DNA of 64,000 bases, taken from positions 1,798,001-1,862,000 of the forward strand of contig NZ_JAPFQM010000001.1 of the NCBI RefSeq assembly GCF_026241205.1, read 5' to 3'. The notes under the pieces are model-generated. The model was not told where the DNA came from and ran no database searches. It worked only from the letters and a program-made list of their open reading frames with translations. This document shows, one piece after another, positions 26,573-35,480 of the stretch (positions are counted from its first letter, which is position 1; the number at the start of each line of letters is the position of its first letter). The stretch is from Thermomicrobium sp. 4228-Ro (lineage in GTDB: Bacteria > Chloroflexota > Chloroflexia > Thermomicrobiales > Thermomicrobiaceae). The translations under genes and the position numbers were made by a program.

Positions 26573-27331
26573 TCAGAGCGGATTCGGGTCATGGAGGAAG
26601 GTGATTTCCAGTCCGAAAGCCGACGACAGGTGGCGTGCCAGTGCTTGCACTCCCAAACGCTCGGTCGCCTCGTGCCCCCCGACGATCACCGTCACACCGA
26701 GTTCCCGCGCGAGCGCCATCGTCGTCTCGCGGGCCTCACCGGTCAGGAACGCTTCGCACCCGAGAGCCGCTGCCTCCTCGAGTGCGCTCGCACCCGACCC
26801 GCTGAGAATCGCGACCTGCCGGACAACGGGAGGGCCACCGGACAAGACGATCGGCGGCCGCCCGGTACACTGCTGGACCGCCGCCACGAGTTCATCGAGC
26901 GAGCGGGGCTCGTTGGCGCGCGCCACCCAACCGATCGGCTGCCCAGCTACCTGGGCGAAAGGCTCCGCCGGTTCGAGACCCAGCGCGAAGGCGAGCTGCG
27001 CATTGTTCCCCAGTTCTGGATGTGCGTCGAGCGGGAGGTGGTAGGCAATGAGACTGACCTCGTGCACGAGAAGCGGGCGCAGGCGTTCGCGCACGATACC
27101 GGTCAGGCTGCGCAGGCCGTCTCCCCAGAACAGACCGTGGTGCACGAGGAGCACATCGGCGTCCCAGGCCACGGCGCGTTCGATCGTTGCACGGTTCGCA
27201 CTGACGGCGACCGCGAGCCGTCGTACCGCCGTCCGGCCCTCGACTTGCACGCCGTTGGTCGCTGCATCGCGGAACCGGCTCGACTCGAGTAGCTGGTCGC
27301 AATAGCGAACGAGGTCTCGAAGGGCAATCAT
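26573..27331 (-). CDS. Nif3-like dinuclear metal centre protein
   Basis: A 252-residue protein of the NIF3/DUF34 family. Metal-binding histidines are visible in LLVHHGLFWG and AYHLPLDAHPELGNN, and near the C-terminus VIVGGHEATE supplies further ligands. Roles proposed in the family include GTP cyclohydrolase-like or metal-handling activities, none settled. ATG at 27331 follows AAGGAG. It opens the operon with pmm and is divergent from the PHP gene. Confidence 0.88.
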   Translation of the reverse strand: MIALRDLVRYCDQLLESSRFRDAATNGVQVEGRTAVRRLAVAVSANRATIERAVAWDADVLLVHHGLFWGDGLRSLTGIVRERLRPLLVHEVSLIAYHLPLDAHPELGNNAQLAFALGLEPAEPFAQVAGQPIGWVARANEPRSLDELVAAVQQCTGRPPIVLSGGPPVVRQVAILSGSGASALEEAAALGCEAFLTGEARETTMALARELGVTVIVGGHEATERLGVQALARHLSSAFGLEITFLHDPNPL

Positions 27332-27409
27332 GTTGCGACTCCTTCCCTTCGATTCTGCCATGCCGACTCCTTGGTGAGTCGTATACTGGCATTGAAAGGA
27401 CTGGAAGCG

Positions 27410-28300
27410 ATGCCGACGATTCAGCCGGAGTACGCAGTCGATTTCCACCTCCACACGCTGGCGAGCGACGGCGGATGGACGGTGGAGGCGCTCATCGAAC
27501 ATCTCGCAGAGCGTTCCTTTCGCATCGCGGCAGTCTGCGACCACGATACGATGGCTTCTGTTCCACATGCTGTCGAGTTCGCCCAGCGGCTCGGGCTGAC
27601 GATCGTCCCCGGTGTGGAAGTGACCACGCGTTGGGACGGTCGACAGTGGCATGTCCTGGTGTACGGGATCGATCCCGTCTCATCGAGTGCGCGAGCGTTC
27701 CGAGCCATACTGGACGAACTCGCTGATCGACTCTGGGCCGCGTCCGTGGACGCGGTGATCACGCTGGAGCGGAAAGGCTACCGCTTACGCTCCCTCCGCG
27801 AGGTGGCCGCGGGGCGGCCGCTGCGACCGTATCACGTGCTCGTCACACTCATCCGGGAGGGCTATGCGACGAACCTGGCCACGGCGCACGAGTTGACGAA
27901 GCGGCTCGGTGAGCCGATGCAGGTCGATGTTCCGCTGGAACGAGTCGTGGCCGCTGCCCATGCTACTGGCGGCGTGTGTATCCTGGCGCACCCGGGGCGT
28001 GACGACGGCGTCGGCGTGCTCGATGAGGAGACCTTGGGACGCCTCCTCGCGGCCGTACCGATCGATGGGCTCGAGGTGTACTATCGCTCGCATAGCGCCG
28101 AGCAGAGCGCGCGCTTCCGGAGCTGGTGCGAGCGGTTCGGGCTCCTCGCCAGCGCTGGTTCCGACTCTCATGCTCCCGGTGTGCCGGTCGATCCGATTCC
28201 CTACCGTGCCGCATGGGTCGCAGGCTTGCTCGAGCGGCTGGGTTTCGATGTGCCAATACCGCTCGAACAGACCCGCGCATCGAACGGGAAGTATGACTGA
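27410..28300 (+). CDS. PHP domain phosphoesterase
   Basis: A 296-residue member of the PHP family related to 3',5'-nucleoside bisphosphate phosphatases (TrpH/YciV). Metal motifs are in order: DFHLHTLASDG, AAVCDHDTM, PGVEVT, ILAHPGRDDG and SAGSDSHAPG. It probably hydrolyses nucleotide or oligonucleotide phosphates. ATG at 27410 was chosen after AAAGGA. A TATACT -10 box lies at 27382-27387. Confidence 0.87.
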   Translation: MPTIQPEYAVDFHLHTLASDGGWTVEALIEHLAERSFRIAAVCDHDTMASVPHAVEFAQRLGLTIVPGVEVTTRWDGRQWHVLVYGIDPVSSSARAFRAILDELADRLWAASVDAVITLERKGYRLRSLREVAAGRPLRPYHVLVTLIREGYATNLATAHELTKRLGEPMQVDVPLERVVAAAHATGGVCILAHPGRDDGVGVLDEETLGRLLAAVPIDGLEVYYRSHSAEQSARFRSWCERFGLLASAGSDSHAPGVPVDPIPYRAAWVAGLLERLGFDVPIPLEQTRASNGKYD

Positions 28301-28308
28301 GTCCACTC

Positions 28309-28968
28309 TTACCGGACCAGCCCGTAGAGTCCAGCACCGAACGTGATGAGGCCGGTACCGGCGAGGACGACGATCCAGACGAGGTCGACATTGAACCAGG
28401 CACGGTTCAGGATCTGAACACCGAGTTCGCGATAGACGACCAAGGCTGTCAGCGTCATCGCGCTGAACATCGCGAGCGTATGCACGGCGACGGCGAGGAT
28501 CCCGAGTGTCAGAGACTGACTCGGCAGGTGCAGGCTGTGCTCGCTCATCGGCGGAGTCTGGGGGGTGAGGGCCGCGATGACTGGTGCGAGCATGAGGCCG
28601 GCACCATGAGCGGTAGCCATGAGAAACGACCAGAGAGCGAGCTGCAGCGCATTCGCTCGGAAACGGGTCCGTGGATGGCGTGTGCGTCGCCAGATGCGCC
28701 AACCAGTGAAGAGCAGGAGCACCGCACCGGCACCGGTCAGCACGACCGGGCGTGGGAGTGTCGCACCGAGAAGAGCTGCGGCGATCGCGACGACGCCAAC
28801 CGCACCAGCATGACCGAGCGCGATGGGTACCAGCGCGCGGAACACCGCTGACAGTCGACGCTCCTGGAGGCCCAGCGCGACGGCGAAGAGCCAGCCCATA
28901 GCCGGGTTCAGCCCGTGGAAGAAGCCGAGGGCGACGAGCGAGCCCCAGGCCCAGACCTCCTGTCCCAT
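28309..28968 (-). CDS. Six-helix membrane protein with intramembrane histidines
   Basis: A 219-residue integral membrane protein of unknown function with about six hydrophobic helices. Histidines sit in or near helices: FFHGLNPAMGW, LGHAG, TAHGAG and VHTLAM. This pattern is seen in metal or small-molecule permeases (for example NicO/SafE-like) but no firm family is recognised. ATG at 28968 is chosen because the first helix begins just after it. It lies downstream of the methanethiol-oxidase gene, separated by a strong hairpin. Confidence 0.7.
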   Translation of the reverse strand: MGQEVWAWGSLVALGFFHGLNPAMGWLFAVALGLQERRLSAVFRALVPIALGHAGAVGVVAIAAALLGATLPRPVVLTGAGAVLLLFTGWRIWRRTRHPRTRFRANALQLALWSFLMATAHGAGLMLAPVIAALTPQTPPMSEHSLHLPSQSLTLGILAVAVHTLAMFSAMTLTALVVYRELGVQILNRAWFNVDLVWIVVLAGTGLITFGAGLYGLVR

Positions 28969-28995
28969 CGATCGAGAAAGCCTTCCGAATCCGAG

Positions 28996-29035
28996 ACAGG
29001 AGAACGCCCCTGGTCGGCCAGGGGCGTTCTCCTGT
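28996..29035 (-). terminator. Perfect 18-bp hairpin after the SBP56 gene
   Basis: Arms 28996-29013 and 29018-29035 pair perfectly around the tetraloop TCGG. It lies just after the stop at 29050. No U-tract follows on either strand, so it may be a U-less terminator or an mRNA 3'-end stabiliser. Confidence 0.65.
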
Positions 29036-29049
29036 GCAGGCCAATCCAC

Positions 29050-30441
29050 TCACGGGTAGCAGTACGAGTCGCTCGATGCGTCGCCACCCTGGAGGCGAAT
29101 CTGGTGGGCGCGCTGGTCACCGAAGTCGACGAAGAAGTTGGGGTCAAAGGACATGCCGCCTTCGGGATCGACGTCGACCTTCACCATCCAGCCGCGGATC
29201 CCGTCTGGATAGAACTGAGCGTCCCACGGGAGATAGAGCGAGTTCGTGAAGTAGATGCGTCGGCCGTCTCGGCTGACCTCGACCATCTGCGGGCCACCGT
29301 TGAGCGGACCGGAGACGGCCGGATGACCGGCCCGGCGCACGATCCCACCGATCTGGAGCACGCCGGTGAGCTTCGGCTCGAAGGGGTTGGACACATCGTA
29401 TTGACGGAGTTCACCGGTCCCCCAGCAGGAGACGTACAGGAAGCGATCATCGACACTGAGATCGATGTCGGCAACGAGGGGTGGTACGGCTTTGAACGGC
29501 TTCAGAATGTCCGGAAGCTGGTCTTCCTCCGCTGGCTCTGCTGGAATCTCGATAACCTTCTGGATCTTCCACTCACCGTTGTGGCGGTACCACAGCCAGA
29601 TAGAGGACGAGAGATCCTTCAGGCTGACAACACTGTTCACGAAGCCGTAGGCCTTCGTGGGATCGTGGGCCGGACGGAGTTCGAGAATCATCTGCTGTTC
29701 GGGCCCGAGGTCGAGTGCCTGGAGCCGGCGGCGGCGGTGCAGATCCCAGATGTGAATGCGGTGACCGTATTTCCCGGCCAAGAGTTCCTCGCCGAGCACA
29801 CCGTTCTCGACCATCCGCGGCGTGCCCCATTCGCTGGTGATCATCGTGTCGTAGCCGAGGTGCCACCAGAAGTCATAGTGCAAGTACTGGTCGCCGCGGT
29901 CGATTTCCCATCGCCCGAGCACCTCGAACGTGTCGTGGTCGAGGATAAAGATGCCGCCTGGGCCATCCCCTTCAGGCGTGCCGAACGCGGAGATGTAGAT
30001 GCCGTCCGGCCCGCAGTGCACGGTATGCGGCCGGGCGTAGTATGCGCGCTCGTAAAGCTCTTCCGGCTCGATCACCTTGACAACGCGCGGTGCCGTCGGA
30101 TCGTCCTTCGTATCGAGAAGAGTGATGTGCGAACTCCGGATGTCCGGTACGACGAGGTAGCGGCGTTCGACGTGTGGGTGCGGCGCGTTCGGGCAGAGCA
30201 TCGAGCTGCAGGCGTTCCAGCCGAAATGGTGCAGCTCGCCGCCGGTGTACGGCATCTCGGTCACGCCGACGACTTCGCCGTACGTGCTGGAGGAAGGATC
30301 GACATCGACGACGCACATCGCGTCGGGGCGGCCGTCGCCGTTGGGATTGATGCGAACGACGTAAGCCAGTTTTTCGGGCGGTGCCTTCATGGCGAGACGG
30401 GGTGACGGGTAGAAGGTCGGATCCGGGCGCCAGGTTGCCAT
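29050..30441 (-). CDS. SBP56-family protein, probable methanethiol oxidase
   Basis: A 463-residue selenium-binding-protein-56 homologue. Bacterial and human members oxidise methanethiol to formaldehyde, H2S and H2O2 with copper. The conserved HHFGWNACSSMLC segment carries the reactive cysteine, several histidine motifs follow (RPHTVHCGPDG, DFWWHLGYD), and the protein ends in CYP as in the family. ATG at 30441 follows AGGAGGTG. It is flanked by a SufU-like gene and a rhodanese gene, so it fits a sulfur-handling block. No Tat signal is visible. Confidence 0.87.
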   Translation of the reverse strand: MATWRPDPTFYPSPRLAMKAPPEKLAYVVRINPNGDGRPDAMCVVDVDPSSSTYGEVVGVTEMPYTGGELHHFGWNACSSMLCPNAPHPHVERRYLVVPDIRSSHITLLDTKDDPTAPRVVKVIEPEELYERAYYARPHTVHCGPDGIYISAFGTPEGDGPGGIFILDHDTFEVLGRWEIDRGDQYLHYDFWWHLGYDTMITSEWGTPRMVENGVLGEELLAGKYGHRIHIWDLHRRRRLQALDLGPEQQMILELRPAHDPTKAYGFVNSVVSLKDLSSSIWLWYRHNGEWKIQKVIEIPAEPAEEDQLPDILKPFKAVPPLVADIDLSVDDRFLYVSCWGTGELRQYDVSNPFEPKLTGVLQIGGIVRRAGHPAVSGPLNGGPQMVEVSRDGRRIYFTNSLYLPWDAQFYPDGIRGWMVKVDVDPEGGMSFDPNFFVDFGDQRAHQIRLQGGDASSDSYCYP

Positions 30442-30510
30442 CGCTACACCTCCTGAATCCTTCGTCCTTTCCCGCTTCCCTCTTCCGTTCGTCACCGAGC
30501 GAGTACCGGT

Positions 30511-30936
30511 TCACGACTCGTCTTCGCTCTCGGTCAGGAGCGAGCGGCGACGCTCGCGTTCGTACTTCTGGATCGCTGCTTTCAGGACGCTGAGAGCGAG
30601 CGAGGCACATTTCGGTCGCGATCGGGCCGCTTCGAGGCCGACGAGCTCTTGCACCAGGGTAAAGTCCGCGGCAGCCACGCGGCCAGTCGTCCAATGTCCC
30701 TCGTGGAGCCGTTCCATCAAGAGCGACGCCGCGGCCTGACTCACGCCGCAACCGACTCCTGTGAAGTGCGCATCTTCGATCGTCTCGCCGTCAGCACCGA
30801 TTTTCAGGTATATGGTCACCACGTCACCGCACTCCGGATTCCCTCCTTCGACGACGACCGTAGCATCCTCGAGTGCACCCTGATAGCGCGGGTTGCGGAC
30901 ATGGTCACGGAGTCGATCGAACGCGCTTTGGGTCAT
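30511..30936 (-). CDS. SufU/IscU-like iron-sulfur cluster scaffold
   Basis: A 141-residue scaffold protein. The three cluster-ligating cysteines are in NPECGD, GVGCGVSQAAAS and RPKCASLAL. The insertion pattern resembles SufU, which receives sulfur from a cysteine desulfurase. No sufS, sufB or sufD genes are adjacent, so it may serve a separate sulfur-transfer role with the neighbouring rhodanese and SBP56 genes. ATG at 30936 was chosen because homology begins there. Confidence 0.82.
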   Translation of the reverse strand: MTQSAFDRLRDHVRNPRYQGALEDATVVVEGGNPECGDVVTIYLKIGADGETIEDAHFTGVGCGVSQAAASLLMERLHEGHWTTGRVAAADFTLVQELVGLEAARSRPKCASLALSVLKAAIQKYERERRRSLLTESEDES

Positions 30937-31163
30937 CCCCCACCCCCGTTGCCTCGCAGCGACCTGCCCGGGAGCGATCGCGATACCCAGCAACAGACTG
31001 TTCGGTACCTCCGCTACTGCGGGACGATCGGTTGGCGAAGGAAATGCTGGCACCTGCAGCCCACGGTCCCTCGCGATCCCGATCGGTCAGCGCTGTCCAC
31101 TCCCGGTCAGGGAAGGTAGTCGAAATGTGCTTGAACGTGGCTGACATTGTGGCGTCTCCCCAA

Positions 31164-31197
31164 CGAGGGAGCAGCGAGTACGCTCGCTGCTCCCTCG
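31164..31197 (-). terminator. Perfect 15-bp hairpin after the rhodanese gene
   Basis: Arms 31164-31178 and 31183-31197 pair without mismatch around a four-base loop, starting 4 nt past the stop of the gene at 31202. Only TT follows on the minus strand. Confidence 0.65.
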
Positions 31198-31201
31198 TCG
31201 A

Positions 31202-32101
31202 TCAACGCTCGATCGGTAACCCGACCACGTTCCCCCACTCCGTCCAGGAGCCGTCGTAGTTCCGTACCTTCGGGTAGCCGAGCAGTTCGTGAAGGACGAA
31301 CCAGGTGTGCGACGAGCGCTCGCCGATGCGGCAGTAGACGATGACTTCCTTATCGGGTGTCACGCCCTGGTTCTCATAGAGCTGACGCAACTCCTCGGGC
31401 GACTTGAAGGTCCCGTCTTCATTGACGGCCTGGGCCCATGGGATGTTGGCAGCACCCGGGATGTGACCACCACGGAGCGCACCTTCCTGTGGGTAATCGG
31501 GCATATGCAAAAGCTCACCCCGGTATTCGCCCGGGCTGCGGACGTCGACCAGGGCACCACGCGGCTCGGCCACCTTCTGCCGATCGCGATAGCCGATGAA
31601 GGCGAGAACCTCGTCGCGGAGGGCGCGCAGTTCCGGATTCGGCTTCGGAACCGGATAGTTCGTACGCGGGTAGGTCGGTACTTCGCGGGTCAGTGGGCGC
31701 CCCTCAGCTTCCCACTTCTTGCGGCCACCGTCCATGATGGAGAGCGGGCCATGTCCCATGTATCGGAAGAACCAGAAGGCATACGCGGCCCACCAGTTGT
31801 TCTTGTCACCGTAGAAGACAACTCGTGTCTCCGGGGTGATACCGAGCCGCGAGCAGAGTTCTGCGAACTGCTCAGGACCGATGAAGTCCCGGACGACTGG
31901 ATCCTGGAGGTCCGTGTGCCAGTCGATCTTTACCGCTCCCGGGATGTGCCCGAGTTCGTACAGCAAGACATCCTCGTCCGACTCGACGATGCGGATATTC
32001 GGGTCGTTCAGGTGCTCGGCGACCCACTCGGTCGTCACCAGCGATTCCGGATGCGCATAACCGCGTGCAGCGATACGGGGATCGATCTCGATCGTCGCCA
32101 T
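31202..32101 (-). CDS. Two-domain rhodanese sulfurtransferase
   Basis: A 299-residue tandem rhodanese that moves sulfane sulfur, probably from thiosulfate or mercaptopyruvate. The N-terminal domain is inactive, as usual; the catalytic Cys257 lies in [15 protein letters not shown] in the C-terminal domain. The CRIGERS loop fits thiosulfate sulfurtransferases better than the CGSGVTA loop of mercaptopyruvate enzymes. ATG at 32101 follows GGAGGTGG. It has its own promoter and terminator-like hairpin. Confidence 0.92.
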   Translation of the reverse strand: MATIEIDPRIAARGYAHPESLVTTEWVAEHLNDPNIRIVESDEDVLLYELGHIPGAVKIDWHTDLQDPVVRDFIGPEQFAELCSRLGITPETRVVFYGDKNNWWAAYAFWFFRYMGHGPLSIMDGGRKKWEAEGRPLTREVPTYPRTNYPVPKPNPELRALRDEVLAFIGYRDRQKVAEPRGALVDVRSPGEYRGELLHMPDYPQEGALRGGHIPGAANIPWAQAVNEDGTFKSPEELRQLYENQGVTPDKEVIVYCRIGERSSHTWFVLHELLGYPKVRNYDGSWTEWGNVVGLPIER

Positions 32102-32150
32102 GCTCCACCTCCGCGCGTGGTCTCAACTTCTTCCACCGCGAGACAATTTC

Positions 32151-32179
32151 ACGTTACTACGCCAAAATCCGGTTGTCAA
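32151..32179 (-). promoter_or_regulatory. Promoter of the rhodanese gene
   Basis: On the minus strand a perfect TTGACA (32179-32174) is 17 nt from TAACGT (32156-32151). The predicted start of transcription is about 45 nt before the ATG. Confidence 0.65.
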
Positions 32180-32182
32180 GTC

Positions 32183-32725
32183 TCATGAGCGGGTGCCTTC
32201 TGGTGGACTCACCTCGAGAGTCATGTCGATCGGCACCGGGCTGCGGAGGACATCGGACACCGGGCAGAAGCGCTCGGCGCGCGCCAGGAGATCCCGGAGC
32301 CGCTCCTCGGGTTCTGGGCTCGTGATGTGCACAGCGATCTCGATGCGCTGGAAACCTGGACGGATTCCTGAATCGATCCCGAGAAAGCCACGCAAATCGA
32401 GGTCTGCAAACACCTCGACCTCCATATCGTCGATCCGGAGCCCGAGTTGCTCCGCCAGGATCGCGAGGGTGAGTGCCTGGCAGGAGCCAAGTGCGACGAG
32501 CAGGAGTTCAGCCGGGTTCGGCCCACGGTCGGTCCCACCGAAGGCCGGTGGTTCGTCGATGATCAGCGGCTCGAACGAACGGACGTGCCCGATCGCCTGC
32601 GTTCCGCCGGACCAGCGCACACGGACACCGGTGGTTCCGGTCGCGAGGCTGGGGTTCGCGCGGATCGCAGCTGCGAGGTTGCTGAGCGCTTCCTTGACGG
32701 CTGTTGCCTGGATATGCACTGCCAT
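32183..32725 (-). CDS. OsmC/Ohr family protein
   Basis: A 180-residue peroxiredoxin-like protein of the OsmC family. The two redox cysteines are in VALGSCQALTLAI and ERFCPVSDVL. Members reduce organic hydroperoxides or are still of unknown substrate; the closer match is to the YhfA/OsmC group rather than Ohr. ATG at 32725 has GGGAGG about nine bases upstream. It lies directly upstream of the rhodanese promoter. Confidence 0.85.
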   Translation of the reverse strand: MAVHIQATAVKEALSNLAAAIRANPSLATGTTGVRVRWSGGTQAIGHVRSFEPLIIDEPPAFGGTDRGPNPAELLLVALGSCQALTLAILAEQLGLRIDDMEVEVFADLDLRGFLGIDSGIRPGFQRIEIAVHITSPEPEERLRDLLARAERFCPVSDVLRSPVPIDMTLEVSPPEGTRS

Positions 32726-33261
32726 ACGGCTCGTCCTCCCAATATCAAGCACCAGCAAACGCGCACAGGACATCTCCAACGCGCAGGCCGGTAGCCGGTT
32801 GGAATCTCAGAGGATCGTTCGTTACCGCTCGCTCAGCGGAACGAGGAGGTCAGCGAGGGCTACAGTCGCAGATCCGAGGCCAGAAGGAGTACACCCCGAT
32901 CATCGAGGGGCACGGGGGAACACGCAACGGTTGGAGTCGTTGACGAGCGAGTCGTTGAGCTGAACGTGTCATCACGATCCGAGCCACGCGGCAGCTCCCC
33001 GAGCGAACCGACTCACGGATCCACAGTTTACTCCTGCCTCGTCTGACGAGTCAAGACTGGACAAGTGCGCGAGCGTTATCGGGCAGGCGACTCGGACAGG
33101 ACGAGCTATCGATTGGGCAGCCGAAGCGTTTTCGGGCCGATCGTGCAGGAGGTCGTTTCGGCAGCACAGCGCTCCCCCGGTCAGTTCGCACGCAGAGCAA
33201 CGAGAGGGGAGCGAACCCGTTCCGATCGGTTCGCTCCCCGATCGAAGTTCCTTTCGATGCC
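32726..33261. other. Intergenic stretch of 536 nt without a gene
   Basis: No frame here has a ribosome site or recognisable protein. It holds the upstream region of the OsmC gene and, at its right end, the stem-loop of the MFS exporter. I see no repeat or RNA gene. Confidence 0.6.
33206..33239 (-). terminator. Stem-loop after the MFS exporter gene
   Basis: Perfect 12-bp arms GGGGAGCGAACC (33206-33217) and GGTTCGCTCCCC (33228-33239), 10-nt loop, 22 nt past the stop at 33262. The T-run on the minus strand is poor. Confidence 0.6.
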
Positions 33262-34884
33262 TCAATGGCTGAGCGCTGCTGGTGGCCGAGCATTCGAACG
33301 ACGGAGTGGTACCTCTGGAATCAACATCGTACAAAGCAGAGCGAACGCCAAAATGATCGTGCCGGTTAAGAAGACATGGTCGAGAGCCGTCGCCAGCGCC
33401 ATTCGGACGGCGCTGAGCACGAGATCGAGCAGTTGCTGACCCTGCGGGCCGAAAGCCGCAGCTTGCTGGCGCATCTGTTGCATTGCCTCCGGACTCATGA
33501 AGACTTGTGGATTTTCGAGGGCAGCCAGACGTTCAGGAGGGACGAGTGCGCGGATCTCGTTCGGAATACGTCCACCGAGTTCGCTCTGAAAGCGGTTCGT
33601 CATCACCGTGCCGAGAATGGCAGCGCCGACGGTGCCACCGATCGAGCGAAAGAAGGTCAGGGCAGAGGTCACTTCACCGAGTCGCTCGGGGGGGAACGCG
33701 TTCTGCATCACGATCGTGAACAGGCTCATCGTGGTCCCGATCCCGAGGCCCAGGACGATCATATTGCGAACGACGGTGGCGTTGGTCGTCCTCACATCCA
33801 TGCGAGACAAGAGAAACATACCGAGTGTGGCGACTGCGACGGTGGCGATCGCGAGGACCTTGTAGCGTCCTGTGCGGGAAAGGATCTGTCCGCCGACGAC
33901 GCTCGAGAAAACAAAGGCAAGCATCATCGGGGTCAGCACGGCGCCGGAATTGGTCGCAGTACGACCGAGCACTGCCTGGACGAACAGTGGCAAGTAGAGG
34001 ATGGTTCCGAACATCCCGATCGCGATGAGGAATGCAGCCAACAGCGTCGGCGTGAAAATACGATTTTTGAAGAGGCGCAAGTCCAGGATCGGTTCCGTCG
34101 CTCGGAGTTCCGCGACGGTGAAGAGGACGAGGAACAGAACGCTCACGACAAACAACCCGATGATGCGCACTGATCTCCAGGGATACTCGGTGCCGGCCCA
34201 CGAGAAGGCGAGCAGCATCGGCGTCACGCCAGCGACAAGCAACGCCGCACCGAGGTAGTCGATACGATGCTGGCGTCCACTCGCCAGCTTGGGCATCGTG
34301 AGACCGGTCGTGAGCAACGCGAGCAGGCCGATCGGCATGTTCACGTAGAAGACCCAACGCCAGCCCCAGTGGTCCGTGATCCAGCCGCCGAGGCTCGGCC
34401 CGATGATGGCACTGAACCCGAAGACGGCTGCGAAGAGCCCCTGCCACTTCCCGCGCTCCGCCGGTGGGAACAGATCACCGACGATTGCGATTGCGATGGG
34501 GAAGAGAGCGCCGCCACCCAGGCCCTGGAGGGCTCGGAACAGGATCAACTGCGTCATGCTCTGCGACATCCCGGAAAGAGCAGAGCCGAGGAGAAACACG
34601 ACCATACCGAACAGGAAGAAGGTTCTCCGTCCGTAGATGTCGGAAAGCTTGCCGTAGAGTGGGACGGTGACGGTCGATGTCAGCATGTAGGCAGTGAAGA
34701 CCCACGCATAGTGCTCGAGGCCTCGTAGTTCGGCGATGACGCGCGGCATGGCTGTGCCGACGATCGTCTGGTCGAGCGCAGCCAGGAGCATGCCCAGGAG
34801 TAGGCCGGGGAGGATGAGCACGAGGCGGTGTCGTTCCGGGGCATGCGCGCGTTCCACCGAAGGGGCAATCGTCTGCGTTTCCAT
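33262..34884 (-). CDS. MFS drug exporter, DHA2 (14-helix) family
   Basis: A 540-residue proton-coupled exporter of the EmrB/QacA type. About 14 membrane helices are visible. Motif A is GKLSDIYGRR after helix 2, helix 1 carries LDQTIVGTAMPRVI typical of this family, and motif C-like GPSLGGWI lies in helix 5. A 60-residue soluble insertion rich in Gln and Ala precedes the last helix. It begins 23 nt after a MarR gene, which probably controls it. The drug range is unknown. Confidence 0.9.
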   Translation of the reverse strand: METQTIAPSVERAHAPERHRLVLILPGLLLGMLLAALDQTIVGTAMPRVIAELRGLEHYAWVFTAYMLTSTVTVPLYGKLSDIYGRRTFFLFGMVVFLLGSALSGMSQSMTQLILFRALQGLGGGALFPIAIAIVGDLFPPAERGKWQGLFAAVFGFSAIIGPSLGGWITDHWGWRWVFYVNMPIGLLALLTTGLTMPKLASGRQHRIDYLGAALLVAGVTPMLLAFSWAGTEYPWRSVRIIGLFVVSVLFLVLFTVAELRATEPILDLRLFKNRIFTPTLLAAFLIAIGMFGTILYLPLFVQAVLGRTATNSGAVLTPMMLAFVFSSVVGGQILSRTGRYKVLAIATVAVATLGMFLLSRMDVRTTNATVVRNMIVLGLGIGTTMSLFTIVMQNAFPPERLGEVTSALTFFRSIGGTVGAAILGTVMTNRFQSELGGRIPNEIRALVPPERLAALENPQVFMSPEAMQQMRQQAAAFGPQGQQLLDLVLSAVRMALATALDHVFLTGTIILAFALLCTMLIPEVPLRRSNARPPAALSH

Positions 34885-34907
34885 AGATCATTCGGTCCTT
34901 TCCTGCT

Positions 34908-35363
34908 TCAGACCTGACTACCCGTGCGTGCTTGTCGGACGACCGTCGTGAGCGCTTGGACACCGCGGAGCAAGGCTGCGAGGTCATCTGCGGCAAGCTC
35001 GGCGAGGAGCTCTCGCCACGGCTGTTCGTTGCCTTGGCGAACCTGCCGCAAGAGCGCGTCCCCGCGCTCGGTGATCTCGACGAGCGTTCGCCGGCGATCG
35101 CGTTCGTCTTCCCGGCGTGCGGCCAACCCAAGTTGCACGACACGGTCGACGAGGTGGCTGGCCGTCGGCAGGCTAATGCCAAGTCGCTCAGCGATCTCGC
35201 TGATCGTGAGCGAACCGCCACAGCTGACAGCGAACAGCACCTTGAGCTGCGCCATCGTGAGGTCGAGCGCATCGAACGGTGGCGGGCTGCGCCGATGGAG
35301 ATAGGCGACGATGTCGCGCATTCCCTCAATGATCATCTCGATCAGCTGATCGCGGTCATGCAT
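34908..35363 (-). CDS. MarR family regulator of the adjacent exporter
   Basis: A 151-residue MarR-type winged-helix repressor. The recognition helix region is LTISEIAERLGISLPTASHL and the wing is RREDERDRRRTLVEITERG. ATG at 35363 follows GGGAGG. It is co-transcribed with the DHA2 exporter 23 nt downstream. A dyad overlapping its promoter suggests autoregulation, with release when a drug binds. Confidence 0.88.
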   Translation of the reverse strand: MHDRDQLIEMIIEGMRDIVAYLHRRSPPPFDALDLTMAQLKVLFAVSCGGSLTISEIAERLGISLPTASHLVDRVVQLGLAARREDERDRRRTLVEITERGDALLRQVRQGNEQPWRELLAELAADDLAALLRGVQALTTVVRQARTGSQV

Positions 35364-35395
35364 TCTTTCCTCCCGTCCTGCACACACAGCAGCGA

Positions 35396-35433
35396 AGTCT
35401 ACGTCACTGATTCGACGGCGTCAAACTATTTGA
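35396..35433 (-). promoter_or_regulatory. Promoter and probable MarR operator
   Basis: On the minus strand TTGACG (35424-35419) and TAGACT (35401-35396) are 17 nt apart. The dyad TCAAA-CTA-TTTGA (35421-35433) overlaps the -35 box, a usual position for a MarR repressor site. Confidence 0.6.
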
Positions 35434-35480
35434 GGAATTCGACTGGTTCGATCGCCCGATCTCCTGGCGGTAGCTTGACG

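Noticed and set aside
26070-27044. A 324-codon plus-strand frame opposite pmm and the Nif3-like gene
   Set aside because: It spans two genuine opposite-strand genes and shows no recognisable domain or ribosome site.
28915-30405. A 496-codon open frame on the plus strand opposite the SBP56 gene
   Set aside because: High-GC coding DNA often leaves the antisense frame open; the minus strand encodes a full-length, motif-complete SBP56 protein.
32726-33261. Small frames in the gap between OsmC and the MFS exporter as genes
   Set aside because: No ribosome site, domain or coding character; they cross a terminator-like stem-loop.
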